Shown here: positions 8,479 to 14,714 of the stretch, piece by piece | Position numbering within the stretch: the stretch's first letter is position 1 | Layout of the letters: every line of letters begins with the position of its first letter | Notes under the pieces: model-generated | Told to the model about the DNA's origin: nothing | What the model saw: the letters and a program-made list of their open reading frames with translations, nothing else | Database searches by the model: none | Position numbers and translations under genes: made by a program | Assembly (NCBI GenBank): GCA_019420065.1 | Contig: JAHZHX010000003.1 | Coordinates: 43,535-75,617, forward strand | DNA length: 32,083 bases | Direction: 5' to 3' | Origin: Clostridiales bacterium | Lineage (GTDB): Bacteria; Bacillota; Clostridia; Christensenellales; Aristaeellaceae

Positions 8479-8517
8479 AATGTTGCGCATTCGGTTCAAG
8501 GCCGGCTGCGCAACATT
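8479..8517 (+). terminator. stem-loop in the lacI leader, possible attenuator or weak terminator
   Basis: A perfect 11-bp inverted repeat, AATGTTGCGCA (8479-8489) and TGCGCAACATT (8507-8517), encloses a 17-nt loop and is followed by TTCTT. It lies about 10 nt into the predicted lacI transcript. It may end read-through from the oxidoreductase A/B operon, stabilise the 5' end, or dampen lacI expression. The U-tract is too broken for a confident terminator. Confidence 0.5.
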
Positions 8518-8544
8518 TCTTATCAAAGCGGAAAGGACATGCCG

Positions 8545-9603
8545 ATGATTACCATCCGGGAAATCGCCGCCATTGCGGGCGTATCCAGAAGCACCGTGTC
8601 CCTGGTCATCAACAACAGCCCGCTGGTCAAGCCGGAAACGCGCGAACGGGTGCTGCAGGTCATCCGAGATACCGGCTATGTGCCCAACAATAATGCCCGC
8701 AACCTCAACTGGCACACCACCAGGAGCCTTGGCATTGTGATCCTTTCTGACCAGCAGCGCACAAACGAATACAATTTTTCCAATTCCGTGGGGCTGTTTT
8801 CCCTCAACGTTATGGACGGCATCTCCAGCCGTCTGGCGGATACCGAATACAGCGTGATTATTGAATATTTTTCGCATGACGCGCCCAGTGAAGAGGTATG
8901 CGGCATCCATACCCCGCAAAGCATGCGCCTGCCAAAGCTGCTGCGGGAACGCAAGGTGGACGGCGCTTTCATTGTCGGCGGCTACTGTGAGGACGGCTTT
9001 CTCCGTTCCTGCCTGGACACGGGCATTCCGCTGGTCGCGGTCGGCGTGAACCCGCCGGAAGCGGCGTGCGATACTGTGATTTCGGACTCTGAAAACGCCA
9101 CCTACGACGCATTCAGGCTTCTCTATGAGCGCGGCCGCCGCCGTCTGGCGCTGATGAACTGCCCGCGCCTTTTCGGCTCCTCGGCCATGCGTCTGGCAGG
9201 CATGCGGCGTTTCTGCGCCGAGTACCGCCTGCCCTTTGATGAAGCAAACGTGCTCTATGCCCTGCACAACAACGGGGAAAGCGCCTACAACGCCATCCGG
9301 GACGTTTGGGAAAAGGGCCTTCGGTTTGACGGGCTGGTCGCCGCCAACCCGCAGGCGGCGCTTGGCATCATGCGCTATCTTTCCGAGCAGCACGTGCGCA
9401 TCCCCCAGGACATTTCTATCATCGCCTATGAGGATAACGCGCTGTGCGGCTATGCCATTCCCCCGCTGACGGCCATCAACATCCAAAAAGAAAAAATGGG
9501 CGTGCAGGCGGCTGAAATGCTGCTCAGCCGTCTGGAAAATCCCGGACAGGCGGCGCAGGAGTTTGTCATGCCGCACTATACCGTCATGCGCAGCAGCACA
9601 TAA
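8545..9603 (+). CDS. LacI-family transcriptional regulator
   Basis: A 352-residue DNA-binding regulator. The N-terminal helix-turn-helix ITIREIAAIAGVSRSTVSLV and hinge region are classic LacI family (residues 1-60), followed by a periplasmic-binding-protein-like ligand domain starting at SLGIVIL. I prefer ATG 8545, 7 nt after AAAGGA (8532-8537), over ATG 8539, which is only 1 nt away. It sits between the two oxidoreductase operons, each preceded by a TAGACCGGT palindrome, and is the obvious candidate to bind them. The inducer is presumably a sugar or an intermediate of the cluster. It has its own promoter and a leader hairpin. Confidence 0.92.
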   Translation: MITIREIAAIAGVSRSTVSLVINNSPLVKPETRERVLQVIRDTGYVPNNNARNLNWHTTRSLGIVILSDQQRTNEYNFSNSVGLFSLNVMDGISSRLADTEYSVIIEYFSHDAPSEEVCGIHTPQSMRLPKLLRERKVDGAFIVGGYCEDGFLRSCLDTGIPLVAVGVNPPEAACDTVISDSENATYDAFRLLYERGRRRLALMNCPRLFGSSAMRLAGMRRFCAEYRLPFDEANVLYALHNNGESAYNAIRDVWEKGLRFDGLVAANPQAALGIMRYLSEQHVRIPQDISIIAYEDNALCGYAIPPLTAINIQKEKMGVQAAEMLLSRLENPGQAAQEFVMPHYTVMRSST

Positions 9604-9619
9604 GCTGCGTTTTTATGAT

Positions 9620-9634
9620 TTAGACCGGTATAAA
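9620..9634. promoter_or_regulatory. putative LacI-family operator, site 2
   Basis: TTAGACCGGTATAAA shares the uninterrupted core TTAGACCGGT with site 1 at 5701-5710 and keeps a less perfect right half. It lies 24 nt before the start of oxidoreductase C, between lacI and that gene. Possible -10 hexamers TATAAA occur at 9629-9634, overlapping the site, and at 9640-9645, just after it. No good -35 is visible for either, so the promoter itself is uncertain. Confidence 0.6.
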
Positions 9635-9657
9635 CCGACTATAAAGGAGCGTTTATT

Positions 9658-11046
9658 ATGGATTCTTACCAACTGCAATGCAATATTCCCTGCTCGTACC
9701 GCGCGGACGTTGCCGTTGTTGGCGGCGGTCCCGCCGGCGTGTGCGCCGCGCTGGCAGCCGCCCGCTCGGGCGCAAAAACGCTGCTGATCGAAAGCGGCAA
9801 CTGCCTGGGCGGCATGGCCACGCTGGGGCAGGTCAACCCTTTCATGACCTGCTATGACAAGGACGGGGAACAGATGATCCTGAAAGGGCTGTTCGAGGAG
9901 ATCGTCGAGCGTCTGATCGCCCGCGGCGGCGCGCTGCATCCCGGCTCCATCCCCGCCGGATCGGCTTTTACTTCCTATATTATCGTAGGCCATAAGCATG
10001 TAACGCCGTTTGACCCGGAGCTGCTCAAGGTCGTGCTGGACGAAATGTGCCAGGAAGATGGCGTGCAGGTGCTGTTTCATGCCTCCTTTGTCTCCCCTGT
10101 CATGGAAGGCAGCGCCGTGCGCGGCCTGATATTGGCGACCAAGGCAGGACTGCGCCTGGCGGAAGCAAGGATGGTCATTGACTGCACGGGCGACGCAGAC
10201 GTGGCGTACCGCTGCGGCGTGCCCTGTGAAATGGGCGACGAGGCCAGCGGCCGCATCCAGCCCGCCACGATGTTCTTCCGCATCGGCAATGTGGATTCGG
10301 CCAAGGTCGAAGCCGACATTGACGCCAACCGCGACAATTTTTACCGCAAGGACGGCGTAAACTACCGCTCCTTCCATTGGCGCGTGACCCAGGCGCGCGA
10401 GAACGGCGACTGGAACCTCAAGCGCGTTTCCATCGGCATGTTCCGCGGCGTGCGCGAGGATGAGTGGAACATCAACACCTCCCGCATCATGGGCGTGGAC
10501 GGCACCGACCCCGACAGCGTTTCCGCCGCTGAGATCGAAGGCCGCCGCCAGGTACAGGAAATTTTCCGCTTCCTGAAAAAATACGTTCCCGGCTGCGAAA
10601 ACGCCGTGCTCATGTCCACCCCCGCGCATGTCGGCATCCGCGAAACGCGGCACATCAAGGGCGAATACACCCTGACCACCGACGATGTGCTGGGCGGCCG
10701 CGTGCCGGAGGACAGCATCCTTCTGGCCGCCAACTCCATTGACGTGCATGGCCGTTTCGGCCCCATGAGCAATGAATACGTGACCGTGCAGAACGGCCAG
10801 TGGTATGGCGTGCCCTATCGCTGTCTGGTACCGCTGGGGGTGGAAAACCTACTGGTGGCCGGGCGCAGCGTCTCCGCCACCTCGGAGGCGGCGGGCGCGA
10901 TCCGCGTAATGCCGCCCTGCATGGCGCTGGGCCAGGCCGCCGGAACGGCTGCCGCGCTGGCGCTGCGGGAAGGCGTTTCGCCCCGCGCGCTTGACACGCG
11001 CCTGCTCCTTGAAAATTTGAAAGCACAAAACGTTTTTCTGCCCTGA
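9658..11046 (+). CDS. FAD-dependent oxidoreductase C (FAD_oxidored/PF12831 type)
   Basis: A 462-residue flavoprotein with VAVVGGGPAGVCAALAAARS, CLGGMATLGQVNPF, VIDCTGDADVAYRCGVPCEM, the family motif GIRETRHIKG and C-terminal LLVAGRSVSATSEAAGAIRV with GQAAGTAAAL. It has about 25 more residues than A and B, mostly in the substrate domain (the stretch following PATMFFRIGN). Start ATG 9658 has AAGGAG at 9644-9649. It opens the second operon, 20 nt before the kinase gene. No signal peptide or membrane helix is present. As with its paralogues, the substrate is unknown; the kinase immediately downstream makes a ketose, polyol or related sugar likely. Confidence 0.85.
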   Translation: MDSYQLQCNIPCSYRADVAVVGGGPAGVCAALAAARSGAKTLLIESGNCLGGMATLGQVNPFMTCYDKDGEQMILKGLFEEIVERLIARGGALHPGSIPAGSAFTSYIIVGHKHVTPFDPELLKVVLDEMCQEDGVQVLFHASFVSPVMEGSAVRGLILATKAGLRLAEARMVIDCTGDADVAYRCGVPCEMGDEASGRIQPATMFFRIGNVDSAKVEADIDANRDNFYRKDGVNYRSFHWRVTQARENGDWNLKRVSIGMFRGVREDEWNINTSRIMGVDGTDPDSVSAAEIEGRRQVQEIFRFLKKYVPGCENAVLMSTPAHVGIRETRHIKGEYTLTTDDVLGGRVPEDSILLAANSIDVHGRFGPMSNEYVTVQNGQWYGVPYRCLVPLGVENLLVAGRSVSATSEAAGAIRVMPPCMALGQAAGTAAALALREGVSPRALDTRLLLENLKAQNVFLP

Positions 11047-11066
11047 GCAACAGAAAGGCCGCAAAC

Positions 11067-12725
11067 ATGAAAGAAACGTATCTGCTCGGCATTGATTTTG
11101 GTTCGCTTTCCGCCCGCGCCGCCATTTGCCGCGCCGCGGACGGAAAGGTCATGGCGGAAGCCGATTCCGCCTATGCGCACGGCGTCATGAGCGAGGCGCT
11201 GCCCTGCGGCAAAAAGCTGCCGCCCGACTGGGCCCTGCAGCACCCGCAGGACTACCTGGACGCTCTTGCCCAAAGCGTGACCGCCGCGTTGGAAAAAAGC
11301 GGGCTGCCGGGCAGCCAAATCGCCGGGATCGGCATTGATTTTACCGGCAGCACGCCCATGCCTCTGGCCAAAGACGGCCGTCCGCTGTGCTTTTTGCCAG
11401 AGTTTGTCCATGAGCCGCATGCCTACGTCAAACTCTGGAAGCATCATGCCGCCGCCCGGGAGGCAGAGCAGCTCAACGAGCTTTGCCGCCGGCATGCGCC
11501 GCAGCTGCTGGAAACCTTTGGCGGCCGCATCAATGCGGAATGCTTCTTTGCCAAGCTTTTGCAAGTGCTGCACGAAGCGCCCGCCGTGTTTGAGGCAGCC
11601 GACCGCTTTCTGGAAGCGGGCGACTGGATCACGCAGTGCTTGACCGGCACGGATGCGCGCAGCGCTTCCATGGCCGCCAACAAGGCCTTTTATCAGCCCG
11701 GCGGCGGCTATCCCGCATTTTTAAGGGAAGCGCACCCCGCTTTTGACGGTATTGCGCGCAGCAAACTGCGCGGAAAGCTTTGCGGCATTGGTCAGGTTGC
11801 CGGGCACCTGACCCCGCAGATGGCTGCGCGGCTGCATTTGCCCGCCGGGATCCCCGTCTGCGCGCCGCAGTTTGACGCGCATGCCGCCGTGCCCGCGCTG
11901 GGAATCGACGGGGAAGGCGCGGCAATGCTGTGCGTGGGCACCTCTTCGGCGCTGATCCTGGCGCATCCCGATTTCCGCCCCGTGCAGGGCACGACCGGCG
12001 TGATTTACGAAGGCACGCTTCCCGGCCTGTACGGCTATGCCTCCGGGCAGGCCAGCATGGGCGACCTGCTGGCCTGGTTTGTGGAAAACTGCACGCCTGC
12101 CGAAACGGCTGCCAAAGCGCATGCCCAAAACATCAGCGTGCATGCATTGCTCAGCGAAGAGGCCGCGCGGCTCCGGCCCGGTCAGAGCGGTCTGCTCGCC
12201 CTGGACTGGTGGAACGGCAACCGTTCCGTATTGGCCGACAGCGAGCTGAGCGGCCTCATGCTGGGCATGACGCTGCAAACCCGCCCAGCGGAAATCTATC
12301 GCGCCCTGATGGAATCCCTGGCCTTTGGCCTGCGCCGCATTCTGGAGTCCCATGCCGCCGCCGGCATTTACGTGCATACGCTGCACCTGGCAGGCGGTAT
12401 CTCCTATAAGAATCCCCTTTTCATGCAAATCATCAGCGATGCGACCGGCATGACGCTGCGCGGTTCGCTTCCCGTATCCACCCCGGCCGTGGGCATGGCT
12501 ATTTTCGCGGCGGTCGCCGCTGGGATCTATCCCGGCATTCCGGAGGCGATCCGGCACATGAACTGCCTGAGTGACGCCTGCTACCGCCCTAACGCCGAGA
12601 ATTCCCGCGTATACGATGCCCTGTACCACGAGTATCTTTTGCTGCACGATTATTTCGGCCGGGGCGGCAACGACGTGATGAAACGTCTGCGCGCGCTGCG
12701 CCGCACACAGGGGGAAAGAATATGA
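11067..12725 (+). CDS. FGGY-family carbohydrate kinase, ribulokinase (AraB)-like
   Basis: A 552-residue sugar kinase whose length fits AraB rather than the shorter xylulo- or glycerol kinases (about 500). The N-terminal phosphate-binding motif LGIDFGSLSARAAI, the segment PPDWALQHPQDYLDAL, GIGIDFTGSTPMPL and the late motifs GLLALDWWNGNRS and HLAGGISYKNPLFMQ are close to ribulokinases, which phosphorylate L-ribulose and some other 2-ketopentoses. No araA or araD gene accompanies it. It starts 20 nt after oxidoreductase C and overlaps oxidoreductase D by ATGA, so it is embedded in the flavoenzyme operon. A keto-sugar made by a flavoenzyme may be its substrate; this is inference, and annotation as arabinose catabolism would not be justified. 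Confidence 0.85.
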   Translation: MKETYLLGIDFGSLSARAAICRAADGKVMAEADSAYAHGVMSEALPCGKKLPPDWALQHPQDYLDALAQSVTAALEKSGLPGSQIAGIGIDFTGSTPMPLAKDGRPLCFLPEFVHEPHAYVKLWKHHAAAREAEQLNELCRRHAPQLLETFGGRINAECFFAKLLQVLHEAPAVFEAADRFLEAGDWITQCLTGTDARSASMAANKAFYQPGGGYPAFLREAHPAFDGIARSKLRGKLCGIGQVAGHLTPQMAARLHLPAGIPVCAPQFDAHAAVPALGIDGEGAAMLCVGTSSALILAHPDFRPVQGTTGVIYEGTLPGLYGYASGQASMGDLLAWFVENCTPAETAAKAHAQNISVHALLSEEAARLRPGQSGLLALDWWNGNRSVLADSELSGLMLGMTLQTRPAEIYRALMESLAFGLRRILESHAAAGIYVHTLHLAGGISYKNPLFMQIISDATGMTLRGSLPVSTPAVGMAIFAAVAAGIYPGIPEAIRHMNCLSDACYRPNAENSRVYDALYHEYLLLHDYFGRGGNDVMKRLRALRRTQGERI

Positions 12726-14467
12726 TCGATTTAAAAAGCGCCTCGCTCCATACCGCCGACGTATGCGTCGTCGGCGGCGGCATGTCCGGCCTGATTGCCG
12801 CCGTTTCCGCCGCCCGCCACGGCGCAAGAGTGCTGCTCATGCATGACCGGCCGGTGCTGGGCGGCAACGCCAGCAGCGAAATCCGCATGTGGATCCGCGG
12901 CGCTTCGGGCAAGGAAAACCGGGAAACGGGCATTTTGCAGGAAATTGAGCTGGAAAACATCTACCGCAATCCCACCATGAATTATTCCTTGTGGGACAGC
13001 GTCCTTTTGCAAACGGCGCTGCAGGAAAAGAACATTGAGCTGCTGCTCAACTGCTCCTGCCTGGACGCGCGCATGGACGGCAGCCGCATTGTTTCCGTTA
13101 CCGGCTGGCAGCTGAACACCTATACCTTCCATACGGTCGAGGCCGCGGTATTTCTGGACTGCTCGGGCGACAGCGTACTGGCCCCGCTCACCGGCGCGGC
13201 CTTCCGCGTCGGGCGCGAAGGGCGTGATGCGTTTGGCGAATATGCCGCCCCGGCGCTTCCCGACCGCAAAACCATGGGCAATTCCTGCCTGCTTCAGGCC
13301 CGGCAGACCGATCATCCCTGCCCCTTTACCCCGCCGGAATGGGCCTGCGTCTATCCCGACGACGAAAGCATGTACGGCAAGGATCATGATTTTATCCATA
13401 CCCACACCAACTTCTGGTGGATCGAGCTGGGCGGCGAGGGGGACTCCCTCCTGGACGCGCAGGAAAACGGCATGGAGCTGCTCAAGGTGGCCTTTGGCGT
13501 ATGGGATCACATCAAGAACCGCGGCGATCACGGTGCGGAAAACTGGGAGCTGGAATGGGTGAGCTTCCTGCCGGGCAAGCGTGAAAGCCGCCGCTACGAG
13601 GGCGATTACATGCTGACACAGCAGGATCTGGAAGAAGGACGTCCCTTCCCCGACGTTGTGGCCTTCGGCGGCTGGACGATGGATAACCACGACCCGCGCG
13701 GTCTGCGCTATCCGGGCTATTCTTCACATCATATTCAGGTCGTCTCGCCCTATGCCATCCCCTACCGCTGTCTGTATTCCCGCAATATCGACAACCTGAT
13801 GTTCGCGGGCCGCAACATCAGCGCCTCGCACATGGCCATGAGCTCCACGCGCGTGATGGCCACCTGCTCCGTGATGGGCCAGGCTGCCGGAACGGCCGCC
13901 GCCCTGTGCATCCGCTGCGGCTGTCTGCCGCGCGACGTTTGGCAGCAGCATATTGCCGCGCTGCAAACGCTGCTCCTGGACGACGGCTGCTTCCTGCCAG
14001 GACTGACGCGCCCCATCCGCGGACATTTCGCGCTTTCGCTGCCGGATGACAGCGTGCTGCGCAACGGCTGGGAGCGTCCGCACGGCGGCATGCCCAACCG
14101 TCTCCTGCTGCCCGAGGGCAGCGCCCTGACCGTCACGCTCTGCGCCCCCGGGCGCGTGCTGCGTCTGGCGCTGGATGCCGATTTTTCCCGCGAGAGCATT
14201 TCCATGAACCGGAAATACCAGCAGTTTTCCAACCGCGCCCATGTTTTCAAGGATGAACCGCCGCTGAATATGCCCGCGCCCCTGCTGAAAAGCGTCCGTA
14301 TCCGCTGCGTTCTGGCGGACGGGAACGCCCGGGAATTCGCCCTTGACAACAACCGACAGGCGCTGCTGCGTTTCTCCCTGCCCGAAGGCACGCGCGCCGT
14401 CACGCTGGAAGCGCTTTCCTCCTGGGGCGAACAGGGCGTTGGCCTGTTTTCCCTAGACATTCTGTGA
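12722..14467 (+). CDS. FAD-dependent oxidoreductase D with C-terminal extension (FAD_oxidored/PF12831 type)
   Basis: At 581 residues this is the longest and most divergent of the four paralogues. It has VCVVGGGMSGLIAAVSAARH, LGGNASSEIRMWIRGASGKE, CSGDSVLAPLTGAAFRVGRE, the family motif variant GKRESRRYEG and the C-terminal FAD contact NLMFAGRNISASHMAMSSTR. The LGGNASSEIRMW variant marks a different subgroup from A-C, which have LGGM. After the flavin domain (to about residue 425) comes a roughly 150-residue region that looks beta-rich, with alternating hydrophobic residues (VLRLALDADF, VRIRCVLADG), possibly a carbohydrate-binding-like sandwich; this is speculative. The start overlaps the kinase stop (ATGA). 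A strong terminator follows, ending the cluster. Confidence 0.82.
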   Translation: MIDLKSASLHTADVCVVGGGMSGLIAAVSAARHGARVLLMHDRPVLGGNASSEIRMWIRGASGKENRETGILQEIELENIYRNPTMNYSLWDSVLLQTALQEKNIELLLNCSCLDARMDGSRIVSVTGWQLNTYTFHTVEAAVFLDCSGDSVLAPLTGAAFRVGREGRDAFGEYAAPALPDRKTMGNSCLLQARQTDHPCPFTPPEWACVYPDDESMYGKDHDFIHTHTNFWWIELGGEGDSLLDAQENGMELLKVAFGVWDHIKNRGDHGAENWELEWVSFLPGKRESRRYEGDYMLTQQDLEEGRPFPDVVAFGGWTMDNHDPRGLRYPGYSSHHIQVVSPYAIPYRCLYSRNIDNLMFAGRNISASHMAMSSTRVMATCSVMGQAAGTAAALCIRCGCLPRDVWQQHIAALQTLLLDDGCFLPGLTRPIRGHFALSLPDDSVLRNGWERPHGGMPNRLLLPEGSALTVTLCAPGRVLRLALDADFSRESISMNRKYQQFSNRAHVFKDEPPLNMPAPLLKSVRIRCVLADGNAREFALDNNRQALLRFSLPEGTRAVTLEALSSWGEQGVGLFSLDIL

Positions 14468-14482
14468 AAAACCCCTTGCTTT

Positions 14483-14511
14483 GCCGCCTGCCTTCACGCA
14501 GGCGGCTTTTT
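14483..14511 (+). terminator. intrinsic terminator of the oxidoreductase C-kinase-D operon
   Basis: A perfect 9-bp GC-rich stem, GCCGCCTGC (14483-14491) with GCAGGCGGC (14498-14506), has a 6-nt loop and is followed by TTTTT. It lies 15 nt after the stop of oxidoreductase D. Confidence 0.93.
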
Positions 14512-14581
14512 CATGCAGTATTGGGCCTTTCCGCAGCCGCTGCATACAATAACTGTGTCAGAAATTTATACTTTCCCATTT

Positions 14582-14631
14582 TTTGTGCTTGATATAACAA
14601 ATGTTTGTGCTTAAAAATACAAACATTTTTT
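14582..14631. repeat. direct and inverted repeats upstream of the GH3-like gene
   Basis: The 9-mer TTTGTGCTT occurs at 14582-14590 and 14604-14612, 22 bp apart, about two helical turns. Overlapping the second copy is a perfect 10-bp inverted repeat, AAATGTTTGT (14599-14608) with ACAAACATTT (14619-14628), with a 10-nt loop and a following T-tract. This could be a regulator-binding region or a weak hairpin. It lies just upstream of a TATAAT -10 element. Confidence 0.55.
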
Positions 14632-14653
14632 ATCCGGTTTATGATAATATAAT
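14630..14653 (+). promoter_or_regulatory. probable promoter -10 region of the GH3-like gene with an operator-like CCGG element
   Basis: TATAAT (14648-14653) lies about 60 nt before the start codon. No good -35 is visible, so activator dependence is possible. Between the T-tract and the -10 lies TTATCCGGTTTAT (14630-14642). It shares CCGGT plus a TA two bases further (CCGGTnTA) with the two cluster operators, but the left half differs. It may be a third, weaker LacI site. Confidence 0.4.
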
Positions 14654-14714
14654 AACGAGCAATCGCCTGTTTCTGCACAAGAACAGCGAAAATATGAAAG
14701 GAGAATACCCCCAT

